Position numbers and translations under genes: made by a program. The notes below the pieces were generated by a model that ran no database searches, was not told where the DNA came from, and saw only the letters and a program-made list of their open reading frames with translations. A DNA stretch of 52,277 nt from Myxococcales bacterium (GTDB lineage: Bacteria > Myxococcota_A > Polyangia > Polyangiales > Houyiibacteriaceae). Positions 30,861 to 38,906 of the stretch are shown one piece after another. Numbering within the stretch: position 1 is the first letter of the stretch; every line of letters starts with the position of its first letter. Location: positions 1 to 52,277 of the forward strand of contig JAOTVB010000022.1 of the NCBI GenBank assembly GCA_029863605.1, written 5' to 3'.

Positions 30861-31196
30861 ATGGACCTACAGCGCCAGATCGAAGCGTTGGAGCGAGCCC
30901 TCGGGCGGCTTGGGATTCGCTTTCTCGAGGAGGAGCTCCCACAAGAGGCCCACATCGATGGAGGCCTATGCACCGTCGAAGGCGACCAGGTGCTCTACGT
31001 CTCGCCCGCTGCACCCCCGTGGCGCCGGGCCGAGGTGCTCCTCGATGCGCTTCGTCGGCTTCCACACCATGATATCTGGCTCCCACCCGAGATCCGCCAG
31101 CTCCTGAAGGACCAAAGTTTGGTCGACCGTCCGGTACGGCTGGTAGCCTCCGCCGAGGCATCCCGCAATTCGGGTGCCAGGGAGGGCGATCGTTGA
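30861..31196 (+). CDS. Small protein of unknown function coupled to patatin
   Basis: Unrecognised 111-aa soluble protein. The opening helix MDLQRQIEALERALGRLGI is followed by strands (EEELPQEAHIDGGLCTVEG, DQVLYVSPAAPP) and a helix AEVLLDALRRLPHHD, a pattern like a small alpha/beta domain. No Cys pair or metal motif that defines a family. ATG 30861 has an AGAGG site three bases upstream. The stop overlaps the patatin TTG start (TTGA), so the two are expressed together. It diverges from the aminotransferase with a 67-base gap in which no clear promoter was found. Confidence 0.75.
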   Translation: MDLQRQIEALERALGRLGIRFLEEELPQEAHIDGGLCTVEGDQVLYVSPAAPPWRRAEVLLDALRRLPHHDIWLPPEIRQLLKDQSLVDRPVRLVASAEASRNSGAREGDR

Positions 31197-32437
31197 GTGG
31201 TCTCGGTTTGATCCTTTCGGGAGGCGGCGCCCGTGGTGCATACGAGGTCGGCGTCCTCGACTACATCTTCAGCGAGTTTCTCGACGCTCAAGGGAACCCA
31301 CCCAAAGTCGACCTGATCTCCGGCACTAGCGTTGGGGCGGTCAACGGTGCGTTCGTGGCGTCTCACATCGAGGATGTCCCGAATGCGATGAAGCACATGG
31401 TGGGGCTATGGACGGGGCTCGAGCTCGCCGACGTGTTGGGCTTCGGGCTACGGCAGGCTGCCGGCCTCTATCGAGTCCTGCTCGGAGGTACCGAGTCCCG
31501 CGGCGTGTTCGATCCAACCAACCTTTCTGCGATCGTGGGTCGGAACATCCGTTGGCGTAGGCTCCGGCGAAACATCCGCACCGGCGCGCTCCAGGCGCTG
31601 ACCGTCAGCACGACGCACGTTGGGTCGGGGCAGCCGGTCATCTTCGTCGATGCTGCACCGGGCGTCGGAATCCCAGAGAGCTTGGGCCTCCACGCGCTCG
31701 TTCGAAGAGCGAAGATCGGCCAGCATCATGTATTGGCGTCTGCGGCGATCCCCCTCGTATTTCCGTCGGTGGAGATCGGTGACGAGATTCATTGCGATGG
31801 CGGCCTGCGCCTCAACACCCCGATGGGACCGTCCGTTCACCTCGGGATGAACCGCCTCTTGGTCGTCGGCCTTTCCACGCCTCACGTCGCCGGCCGGCGT
31901 GCCGTACGCGACGGACAGTACCCAGGCGCTCCCTTCATGCTCGGTAAAGTCCTGAACGCGTTCCTTCTCGATCACGTCAACGCCGACCTTCTCGAGGTGC
32001 AGCGCATCAACGACTTCTTGAAAGACGGGATTCGTGCGTATGGCCCCGAGTTTCTCGATCGCATCAACCAAGCTGCGAAAGCGCGCGGCGCCCTCGCGCC
32101 ACGTCGTCTTTTGAGCTCCCTCGTGTTGCGTCCGAGCGTCGACATCGGACAGGTCGCCTCGGACTACCTCGCGTCCAATCGTGTTCGGTTCGGGAAGAGC
32201 CTGGGCCGTGCATTCATCAACGTGCTCGATGTGGGCGCTGGCGCCGACGCTGACTTGGCGAGCTATCTCCTGTTCGACGGCGGTTTCGCCCAGACCCTCG
32301 TCGAAATGGGGCGCCGCGACGCCCATGCACGCCGCTCGGAAATCGAGGCGTTCTTCTTTGAAGACCCCGAGGCGGCCCTATCCACAGGTAAGACTGTGGA
32401 CACGCTGGCACGTTCGGACTCCAACCCCCCGGAATAG
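31193..32437 (+). CDS. Patatin-like phospholipase
   Basis: Lipid acyl hydrolase of the patatin/RssA class (414 aa). Oxyanion loop LSGGGARGAYEVGV (9-22), nucleophile elbow GTSVG with Ser46, and the Asp202 partner in CDGGLRLNTPMGP form the catalytic dyad. VLASAAIPLVFPSVEIG is the conserved stretch before the Asp. The C-terminal ~180 residues are an extension with HVAGRRAVRDGQYPG and a helical end, also found in bacterial patatins. Start TTG 31193-31195 overlaps the previous stop. No signal peptide, so it probably acts in the cytoplasm or is exported by another route. Its last 60 bases carry a DnaA-box-like inverted repeat. Confidence 0.92.
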   Translation: MSGLGLILSGGGARGAYEVGVLDYIFSEFLDAQGNPPKVDLISGTSVGAVNGAFVASHIEDVPNAMKHMVGLWTGLELADVLGFGLRQAAGLYRVLLGGTESRGVFDPTNLSAIVGRNIRWRRLRRNIRTGALQALTVSTTHVGSGQPVIFVDAAPGVGIPESLGLHALVRRAKIGQHHVLASAAIPLVFPSVEIGDEIHCDGGLRLNTPMGPSVHLGMNRLLVVGLSTPHVAGRRAVRDGQYPGAPFMLGKVLNAFLLDHVNADLLEVQRINDFLKDGIRAYGPEFLDRINQAAKARGALAPRRLLSSLVLRPSVDIGQVASDYLASNRVRFGKSLGRAFINVLDVGAGADADLASYLLFDGGFAQTLVEMGRRDAHARRSEIEAFFFEDPEAALSTGKTVDTLARSDSNPPE

Positions 32438-32522
32438 TAACGTGTTCAGCCTCGGTTCGTACTGTGGGTAAAGCGGGGACTCGTGACCTCTTGGTCAACT
32501 ATATTGTAATATTTTACCCACA
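32378..32522. other. Cluster of DnaA-box-like 9-mers around an AT-rich stretch
   Basis: Four sequences near TTATCCACA: CTATCCACA at 32378-32386 (+, one mismatch), TGTGGACAC at 32395-32403 (- strand box, two mismatches), TGTGGGTAA at 32463-32471 (- strand box, one mismatch) and TTACCCACA at 32514-32522 (+, one mismatch). The first two form an inverted repeat TCCACAG-N6-CTGTGGA inside the patatin 3' end. Between the third and fourth lies an AT-rich run with the palindrome ATATT-GT-AATAT (32501-32512). This could be a DnaA-controlled promoter, a titration site or part of an origin. No dnaA, dnaN or other usual origin marker lies in the window. Confidence 0.45.
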
Positions 32523-32541
32523 CTATTCGGTGTGATAGGCT
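32513..32541 (+). promoter_or_regulatory. Promoter of moxR
   Basis: TTTACC (32513-32518), 17 bases, TAGGCT (32536-32541), then six bases and the GTG start at 32548; transcription should begin at about the start codon. The -35 overlaps a DnaA-box-like 9-mer (32514-32522), and the spacer holds CACAC-N6-GTGTG (32519-32534). AT-rich sequence directly upstream could act as an UP element. Confidence 0.6.
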
Positions 32542-32547
32542 CCAAAA

Positions 32548-33513
32548 GTGGCTCAACCCAGCGTCGCGCACATTTCTGAGAACGCGACTCAGCTATCTCA
32601 ACGTCTCGTTCAGAACATCGCGCAGGTGGTTCGAGGTAAAGAAGAAGTCATCAAGCTGGCAGTGGTCTCGCTTTTGGCTCGGGGGCACTTGCTGCTCGAG
32701 GACGTGCCTGGCGTTGGAAAGACGACCCTTGCACGTGCACTCGCAGCGTCGGTCGGCGTCTCATTCCGTCGACTACAATGCACCTCGGACTTGATGCCGA
32801 CCGATGTGCTCGGTGGCAACGTTTTCAACCAGTCGCAGGGCACGTTCGAGTTTCGTCCTGGGCCGGTCTTCACCCAGGTGCTTCTGGCCGACGAAGTCAA
32901 CCGCACGACCCCGAAGACGCAGAGCGCTCTTCTCGAGGCGATGGACGAGCGTCAAGTCTCGATCGACGGCGAAACCCACAACCTCGAGGAACCTTTCTTC
33001 GTGGTCGCGACTCAAAACCCGCAGGAGTTCTACGGCACCTATCCACTGCCCGAGTCCCAGCTGGATCGCTTTCTCGTGCGGCTCAGCATTGGCTACCCAC
33101 CCCCTGGGGTCGAACGCGAGGTTCTCAATCGCCGTGGGGGTGACCCGGTGCAACAGCTCGAGCCCGTCATGACGGCGATGGAGCTCCGACATGTCCAGCA
33201 GGCGGTTGACGCCGTTCGCGTCGACGACTCCGTTCTGGACTATCTTCACCGAATCATCATTGCGACGCGAAACACACCGCTTCTAGCCGTCGGCGTATCG
33301 ACCCGTGGCGCGCTCGGCTTTGAGCGGGCGGTGCGTGCACGAGCCCTCGTCGAAGGCCGTTCGTACGTGCTACCCGACGACGTCAAAGCTCTGGCGGGCC
33401 CAGTCTTGTCGCATAGGGTCAAGGTTAGCGGCGGCGTCGCGGGCACGGCGGTTCGTGACGACGCACAGAGAGTGATTCGCGAGCTACTCACCGTCGTGGC
33501 CGTCCCACTCTAA
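32548..33513 (+). CDS. MoxR-family AAA+ ATPase
   Basis: Chaperone-like ATPase (321 aa) of the MoxR family, which usually helps assemble or activate metal- or VWA-containing partners. Walker A EDVPGVGKTT (51-60), Walker B LLADEVNRTTPKTQSALLEAMDE, sensor 1 FFVVATQNPQEFYGTYPLPESQLDRF, and a C-terminal lid with STRGALGFERAVRARALVEGR and LPDDVKALAGPVLSHRV. These are the family hallmarks. GTG 32548 lies six bases past a promoter -10, so the message is probably leaderless. First gene of a MoxR-DUF58-transglutaminase operon, a widespread trio whose exact role is still unclear. Confidence 0.94.
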   Translation: MAQPSVAHISENATQLSQRLVQNIAQVVRGKEEVIKLAVVSLLARGHLLLEDVPGVGKTTLARALAASVGVSFRRLQCTSDLMPTDVLGGNVFNQSQGTFEFRPGPVFTQVLLADEVNRTTPKTQSALLEAMDERQVSIDGETHNLEEPFFVVATQNPQEFYGTYPLPESQLDRFLVRLSIGYPPPGVEREVLNRRGGDPVQQLEPVMTAMELRHVQQAVDAVRVDDSVLDYLHRIIIATRNTPLLAVGVSTRGALGFERAVRARALVEGRSYVLPDDVKALAGPVLSHRVKVSGGVAGTAVRDDAQRVIRELLTVVAVPL

Positions 33514-33525
33514 TCGGTTCGCCCC

Positions 33526-34515
33526 ATGCGCATCTTTCGACGAAGGCTGGGCAGAAGAAAGTTTCGACTGACGCGCGAGGGCCGCGCGTTCCTGTTCGTC
33601 ACCATCGGTGTGGGGCTCGCGGCAGTGAATACCGCGAACAACCTACTCTACTTGGTGCTCGGTCTTCTCTTGAGCTTGCTCCTCGTCAGCGGAGTTTTGA
33701 GCGATCTCGCCCTTTGGAGGCTTCGGATGCAGCGAAAGCTTCCGGCCAAGATGTTTGCCGGAAAGCGTGCGCTCATCGAGATGACTGCCCGTAACGACAA
33801 GCGCTGGCTCGCGAGCATTTCGGTCGAAGCAGTCGACGAGCTCGATGGAGTTGAAACCCAGCCCGCGCGCTTTCTGCGCGTTCCCCCAGGGGAGTCAGTC
33901 AGCGCCACCTACGGCTTTGAGGCGCCTACGCGAGGGCTCGTCGAGCTCGGCGCCGTGCGTGTCGTCACTCGCTATCCTTTCGGTCTCATAGAGAAGGGAT
34001 ATACGATCTATCTGCCAGACGAAATCGTCGTTTTCCCAAAGCTCCTCGATCACGCTCCCTCACCTCCCTTTGAGCAGATGCCGGGCGATGCGGCGCCCAT
34101 GCACCGCACTGGCCGCGGTAGCGAGTTCGCCGGAAGCGTTCGGTACTACCGTGATGGCGACGAAGCCCGTGAAATCCACTGGAAACGCACCGCTACCCGG
34201 GGTGAGCTAGTCGTCCGTGAGCGCGACCAGGACTTGAGCTTGTTCGTGACCTTGTTCGTAGACAACGTTCGACCAAGCGACGCCGGAAACCTGGAAGCCT
34301 GGAGCGAGCAATTCGAGCAATCGATCTCCGAGGTGGCCACTGCCGCGTTCGCATATCTCAACCAAGGGGTCTCGGTGCAAGTCCGGTCGAGCGACCACGC
34401 ATCGCCGCTCGTTTTGGGCGGAGCGCCTCCCGATCCGATTTGGCATTTTCTCGCAATGCTGCGTCCTGCGCGCGCTGGCTCGCCACCCGAGACTGGAAAG
34501 AGTCGGGCCGCATGA
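33526..34515 (+). CDS. DUF58 membrane protein
   Basis: Member of the DUF58 family (329 aa), regular partner of MoxR ATPases. Two adjacent membrane helices at the N-terminus (~22-62: FLFVTIGVGLAAVNTANNLLYLVLGLLLSLLLVSGVL in segments), then a beta-rich domain and the DUF58 motif SEFAGSVRYYRDGDEAREIHWKRTATRGELVVRE (~200-235) leading into a VWA-like fold (LSLFVTLFVDN). ATG 33526 lies 12 bases after moxR. The stop overlaps the transglutaminase start (ATGA). Probably works on the inner membrane with MoxR and the transglutaminase protein. Confidence 0.92.
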   Translation: MRIFRRRLGRRKFRLTREGRAFLFVTIGVGLAAVNTANNLLYLVLGLLLSLLLVSGVLSDLALWRLRMQRKLPAKMFAGKRALIEMTARNDKRWLASISVEAVDELDGVETQPARFLRVPPGESVSATYGFEAPTRGLVELGAVRVVTRYPFGLIEKGYTIYLPDEIVVFPKLLDHAPSPPFEQMPGDAAPMHRTGRGSEFAGSVRYYRDGDEAREIHWKRTATRGELVVRERDQDLSLFVTLFVDNVRPSDAGNLEAWSEQFEQSISEVATAAFAYLNQGVSVQVRSSDHASPLVLGGAPPDPIWHFLAMLRPARAGSPPETGKSRAA

Positions 34516-36671
34516 AGTTTGGGTTCGCACACAAGATCGTCACCTACCTGTTTGCAGGGCTCGGCCTCGTTGCCCTGATGCTCGGCACTACTTTTGGTCC
34601 CTTCGAAGTCGCGCTCGTGGTCGTGGCTTTCGGAGCGAGCTGGTTTGCTGAGCGTCCCTTGTTGGACAAGCCCGGCTACACTCGTTTTTGGAGTGTCGCC
34701 TCGGTGGTCGTCCTCCTCTTACAGGTCGCGCGGACCGTAGGCGGTGAAGCCGTCCTGACGGTCGGGGTCCAATACGCCGCTTTTCTACAGCTCTCACGCC
34801 TCGCACACCGAAAGACCGCGGCCGATTTTCAACAGATTGCGATCCTTGGATTCTTGCATCTGATCGCGGGCACGGTCATGTCGGCCGGTCTCGACTACGC
34901 GGTTATCTTCTTCGGCTTCGTGATCGTGATGCCTTGGATGCTCGCTTTCACCCACTTGCGCCGCGAGCTCGAGGTTCAATACGGTGCGGGCACCCCGATG
35001 CTACAAGCCGAGCTTGAAAGCCGAGAGCTCGCAACGCCTGCCTTCTTTGGAGGGACGACCCTGCTAGCGGTTCCGCTCTTCATCCTCACCGCAGCGATGT
35101 TCTTTGCGTTTCCGCGCGTCGGTTTTGGGCTGCTCTCGAATCTGGGAGCGCGCGTCCAATCGGTTGCCGGCTTCGGTGATGATGTGGAGCTCGGCGGTTT
35201 CGGAACGATTCGAGACGACCCGACCGTGATCATGCGAGTGAAGATGGGCGAGATGCCACGTCAGCCTCCGCAATCGATCGGTTTGCGACTTCGTGGAACC
35301 TCCTTCGATCGTTACCGAGAGGGTCGCTGGTCACGCACTCAGATCGCCGGGACAGACGTGCAGCGCCTCCAGGATGAGTACGTCGTGCATCGACCTCCGA
35401 AGGTCGACGACGAGCGCTACGAGATCATTCTCGACCCGATGGAGGAGGCGGTCCTCTTCATCCCCGAGGGCACCGTGGCCTTGCAGGTGCCACCGGTCGT
35501 TCGCGCGGGTCGCAATCGGTACCGAAAAATCGTCCATGCCCCGGGCCTGGACCTTCGGTATCGCGAGCACTTCGACGCGCCGCTCACGTACCAGGCCTTT
35601 GCAAGTCCTTCGGAGCGTGCCTTTCCAGAGCGCATCCCCCAGAAGCTCCAAGTACGCTATCTCGAGGTTCCCGATGGTTACGAGCGGATCTCCGCGCTCG
35701 CGCAGTCGATCGCCGGTAATCTCACGAGACCGATCGACAAAGCCCAGCGAATCGAAGGGTTCTTGCGGGGTGGCGGTGGGTATCGCTATTCGCTCGAGCA
35801 GCCAAACACCGAAGGGAGAGATCCCCTTCACGTATTCTTGTTCGAGGCCAAGGCCGGCCATTGTGAATATTTCTCGACCGCCATGGCCATCATGATGCGA
35901 GCCCTCGGGTTGCCTGCTCGAAACGTCACCGGTTTTCTCGGCGCAGACTACAACCCATACGGAGGCTATTACGCCGTCCGCAACGGCAATGCGCATAGTT
36001 GGGTCGAGGTCTTGATCGACGGCAAGTGGGTCACCTTCGATCCCACCCCGGCCTCCCGGCAGGTCTCAATCGTCCCCTCCGGGATGGCGGTGAAGCTTCG
36101 TCAAATGATGGATGCCCTTCGTGTACGTTGGGCCGAGTACGTCGTCGAGTTCAACATCCGGGATCAGGCCCGTGCTCTCCGTGGTTTCGCCGCCTGGTAT
36201 CAGTCGCTCCGCGGCGACCGTCGAGCCGCGAGATTGAGCACCGAAACATCGGATCAGGGCCACGGCGGCTTTCATGTCCCCCTGCGTCCAGACTGGCGGT
36301 GGTTCGTCGCGATCATGAGCATTTTTGGCGTCGGAGTGCTCTTGGTTCGCTGGAATCAAAAACGAAGGCGCCAAACGCGCGCCGGCCGCCAGTTGGATCC
36401 CGATCGAGATCGTGCGGTGCGGCTCTATCTCGCACTCGAAGACAGCCTTCGGCGCACAGGCCAGGCGCGACCGCCCGATGTCACGCCCGCCGAGCATGCC
36501 GAGAAGCTGCGGCGCTCCGGCTTCCCGGCGTTTGACGAGGTGAGTGAGGTCACCCACGCGTACCTCGCGACGCGCTTCGGCGAAAAGCGAATGTCTCCGC
36601 ACGACTATCACCGGCTTCGCCACGTGAGCCGGAGCATTCGCGCCAAGGCGAAGACCCAACCTATTGCGTGA
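34512..36671 (+). CDS. Membrane transglutaminase-like protein (TgpA type)
   Basis: 719-aa protein of the TgpA/DUF3488-transglutaminase type. About six N-terminal membrane helices (to ~200) are followed by an extracytoplasmic region and a transglutaminase-like core with a complete triad: Cys451 (AGHCEYF), His495 (NAHSWVEV), Asp510 (FDPTPA). A final membrane helix (~596-616, RWFVAIMSIFGVGVLLVRW) leads to a cytoplasmic DUF4129-like tail (YLALEDSLRRTGQARPPD). ATG 34512 overlaps the DUF58 stop; an open extension upstream to 34440 is rejected. Members may crosslink or cleave periplasmic proteins; Pseudomonas TgpA is essential. The 3' end overlaps the convergent kinase gene by 11 bases. Confidence 0.93.
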   Translation: MKFGFAHKIVTYLFAGLGLVALMLGTTFGPFEVALVVVAFGASWFAERPLLDKPGYTRFWSVASVVVLLLQVARTVGGEAVLTVGVQYAAFLQLSRLAHRKTAADFQQIAILGFLHLIAGTVMSAGLDYAVIFFGFVIVMPWMLAFTHLRRELEVQYGAGTPMLQAELESRELATPAFFGGTTLLAVPLFILTAAMFFAFPRVGFGLLSNLGARVQSVAGFGDDVELGGFGTIRDDPTVIMRVKMGEMPRQPPQSIGLRLRGTSFDRYREGRWSRTQIAGTDVQRLQDEYVVHRPPKVDDERYEIILDPMEEAVLFIPEGTVALQVPPVVRAGRNRYRKIVHAPGLDLRYREHFDAPLTYQAFASPSERAFPERIPQKLQVRYLEVPDGYERISALAQSIAGNLTRPIDKAQRIEGFLRGGGGYRYSLEQPNTEGRDPLHVFLFEAKAGHCEYFSTAMAIMMRALGLPARNVTGFLGADYNPYGGYYAVRNGNAHSWVEVLIDGKWVTFDPTPASRQVSIVPSGMAVKLRQMMDALRVRWAEYVVEFNIRDQARALRGFAAWYQSLRGDRRAARLSTETSDQGHGGFHVPLRPDWRWFVAIMSIFGVGVLLVRWNQKRRRQTRAGRQLDPDRDRAVRLYLALEDSLRRTGQARPPDVTPAEHAEKLRRSGFPAFDEVSEVTHAYLATRFGEKRMSPHDYHRLRHVSRSIRAKAKTQPIA

Positions 36672-38121
36672 AGAACCAACCGGCGGCGACTCCGGCCGCG
36701 CCCAACAAGACGAGCGCGAGCACGAGCGCCACGACTTTCGATTTACTCGGTTTCATGGCCGGCGCCTGCCCCTGCGCGCCGACGGCGGCCCCTCGCGCCC
36801 CGTTCCTTTCGTCGGCTACGGGTGGTCGAAACGTCTTGACCGGTTCGGCAGCTACTCTCTTTTGCCGCGGTGGCGGGTTGAGCGAGGGCCCCATCGCTCC
36901 TGCCCGGGTGCTCGCGACGCCGATTGCGTCGCTCTTGCCCGTTGCCTCCAACCAGCCCATCGTCGCTCCCGCCGGCGCGCTGTCGCGTACGTTTTCGATT
37001 GCGCTTTCGACATCGAGGTCACCTTCGAACCACTGACTCGGGTCGACGAAGTCCGACGCATCGAGCGGGTTAGCGCCTGGATCATTTGGTCTCGACCCGA
37101 AGGACGCTTCGTCGATAGGAGTCTCGGCCGGACTGTCGAGCGAAGTGAAGCGCGCCAACTCTTCTTGAATCATGTTGTCGATCATCATCGGCCGCGGAGG
37201 CACCGACTTTTGGCGCTCCAGAGTCGCTTTGACCAGGTTCGCGATGTCGTAGGACGTCACCTTCATCTGGTGGTGAAACAGGTACACTGCCAGCGCGTCG
37301 CCGAACTCGCGTGCGGACTCGTAGCGTTGCTCGGGGTCGCGCGCGAGTGATTTCAACAGGATTTTTTCGAACTCGGGCTCGACCTCCGGGTGGTCGCCGA
37401 CGAGCGACGGCACCTGCGCATTCGACACCGCCTGTACCGTTTCGTAGTCGGTGTCTCCGAGAAAGAGACGTCGACCCCCGAGCATTTCCCAGATGCAGAC
37501 TCCGAGCGCGAAGACGTCGGCGCGCTCGGTGACGTCTTGGCCCGTCGCAGCTTCGGGCGAGAGGTAGCTGAACTTACCCTTGACGACACCAGGGTCGGTT
37601 CGCTCCAGCTGCGTCCGCGCCTTGGCGAGGCCGAAGTCGGTCACCTTCACTTCTCCACGCCGGCTGATCAGAATGTTTGGGGGCGACACGTCGCGATGCA
37701 CGAGCTCGAGTGGATTTCCCTCGTCGTCTCTGAGCTCGTGCGCGTAGCTCAGCCCGCGGCAAGCCTCCATCGCGATGTGGATCACGTCTTTCAACGGGAA
37801 CGGCTCGCGCTTGAGCCGCAGTGTCTCCATGATTTTCTTGAGATTCGTCCCGTCGACGAACTCCATGACGATGAAATAGCTGTTGTCGGACGACCCGATG
37901 TCGAAAACGCTGACGATGTTCGCGTGCGAGAGCCGGGCCCCCAAGCGCGCCTCGTCCAAGAACATTCCGATGAAATTCGTGTGCGATGCGAGGTGCGGCA
38001 AAACGCGCTTGATCGCGACGCGTTTCTTGAAGCCTTGAACGCTGGTGGCTTCCGCGAGGAAAACCTCGGCCATGCCCCCTGACTCAAGCTTCTCGATCAG
38101 GCGGTATCTCTGATCGGTCAT
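36661..38121 (-). CDS. Ser/Thr protein kinase with C-terminal membrane helix
   Basis: Eukaryotic-type protein kinase (486 aa). Kinase domain ~6-280: glycine loop KLESGGMAEVFLAE, K38 in VAIKRVL, catalytic Asp144 in VHRDVSPPN, DFG in TDFGLAKA, activation segment KFSYLSPEA. The catalytic loop has Ser where most kinases have Lys (HRDxK), a variant common in myxobacterial kinases; activity cannot be excluded or assumed. A Pro/Ala-rich linker with PSQWFEGDLDVESAIENV leads to a final membrane helix (~464-482, VVALVLALVLLGAAGVAAGWFF) with almost nothing beyond, i.e. a tail anchor without sensor. ATG 38119-38121. Divergent from rpe; a weak TTGACG-N18-GACAAT promoter (38157-38186) may serve it. Confidence 0.93.
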   Translation of the reverse strand: MTDQRYRLIEKLESGGMAEVFLAEATSVQGFKKRVAIKRVLPHLASHTNFIGMFLDEARLGARLSHANIVSVFDIGSSDNSYFIVMEFVDGTNLKKIMETLRLKREPFPLKDVIHIAMEACRGLSYAHELRDDEGNPLELVHRDVSPPNILISRRGEVKVTDFGLAKARTQLERTDPGVVKGKFSYLSPEAATGQDVTERADVFALGVCIWEMLGGRRLFLGDTDYETVQAVSNAQVPSLVGDHPEVEPEFEKILLKSLARDPEQRYESAREFGDALAVYLFHHQMKVTSYDIANLVKATLERQKSVPPRPMMIDNMIQEELARFTSLDSPAETPIDEASFGSRPNDPGANPLDASDFVDPSQWFEGDLDVESAIENVRDSAPAGATMGWLEATGKSDAIGVASTRAGAMGPSLNPPPRQKRVAAEPVKTFRPPVADERNGARGAAVGAQGQAPAMKPSKSKVVALVLALVLLGAAGVAAGWFFTQ

Positions 38122-38199
38122 TCTCGCCCGTATGCCTTCCCTAGAGGCGTCATCCCATTGTCGATTGTGGGGGCTATCAGCGTCAAGACACGGATGTCA

Positions 38200-38228
38200 T
38201 TGACAGGCCCGCTCTGCGGCGCTTGACT
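38200..38228 (+). promoter_or_regulatory. Promoter of rpe
   Basis: Perfect -35 TTGACA (38200-38205), 17-base spacer, then TTGACT (38223-38228), followed after six bases by GTG 38235. The -10 is imperfect (T for A at position two), but the spacing to GTG is identical to the antitoxin and moxR genes, supporting a leaderless message. A divergent TTGACG lies at 38181-38186 on the other strand. Confidence 0.5.
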
Positions 38229-38234
38229 GCTGCC

Positions 38235-38906
38235 GTGCCACGATCGCGGAAGCCCCTCCGAATCGCTCCGTCCGTCCTTTCGGCGGATTTTGGCCGTCTT
38301 GCGGCTGAAGTCCAGGCTGTCGAGGCAGCTGGGGCCGACTGGATCCACGTCGATGTCATGGACGGCCGCTTTGTCCCCAACATCACCATCGGACCGCTCG
38401 TGGTGAAGGCCATCCGAACCGCCACCAAGCGTGTGGTCGACGTGCACTTGATGATCGTCGAGCCCGAGAAATATGTTCAGTCGTTCGCCGCTGCGGGCGC
38501 AGATGTGATCACTGTCCATGCCGAAGCTTGTACGCACCTCCATCGGACGATACAGCAGATCCGGTCCCTCGGAAAAAGAGCCGGAGTTTCCCTGAACCCC
38601 CATACCCCTCCCGATGATCTACGCTACGTCCTACCCGACGTCGACCTCATCCTCGTGATGAGCGTAAATCCAGGCTTTGGCGGACAGAGCTTCATCCCCT
38701 CTACGAACGCGAAGCTCGCACTGCTCCGCGACATGATCGACGACTCCGGGCTCGATATCGACCTTCAGGTCGATGGGGGTGTGAAGCCAGGCGTGGCGCG
38801 TTCGGTGGTCGAAGCCGGAGCAGACGTGTTGGTCGCTGGAAGCGCGATCTTCGGCACCGATGACTACGCGGGTGCGATCGACGCGCTCCGAAAGGATGCC
38901 GAGTGA
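38235..38906 (+). CDS. rpe: Ribulose-phosphate 3-epimerase
   Basis: Interconverts ribulose-5-phosphate and xylulose-5-phosphate in the pentose phosphate pathway. 223 aa, normal length, TIM barrel. Motifs: [13 protein letters not shown], the metal-site [27 protein letters not shown] with the second His, VHAEA, and the phosphate loop [14 protein letters not shown], followed by QVDGGVKPG and [11 protein letters not shown] 38235 starts just before the first strand; an in-frame TTG at 38223 is part of the promoter hexamer and is less likely. The stop overlaps the FHA activator start (GTGA), an unusual partner for a sugar enzyme. Confidence 0.96.
   Translation: MPRSRKPLRIAPSVLSADFGRLAAEVQAVEAAGADWIHVDVMDGRFVPNITIGPLVVKAIRTATKRVVDVHLMIVEPEKYVQSFAAAGADVITVHAEACTHLHRTIQQIRSLGKRAGVSLNPHTPPDDLRYVLPDVDLILVMSVNPGFGGQSFIPSTNAKLALLRDMIDDSGLDIDLQVDGGVKPGVARSVVEAGADVLVAGSAIFGTDDYAGAIDALRKDAE

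Noticed and set aside
32378-32522. Calling this region the chromosomal origin
   Set aside because: No dnaA, dnaN, rpmH, gidA or parAB genes nearby and no whole-chromosome skew available; kept only as a candidate DnaA-binding region.
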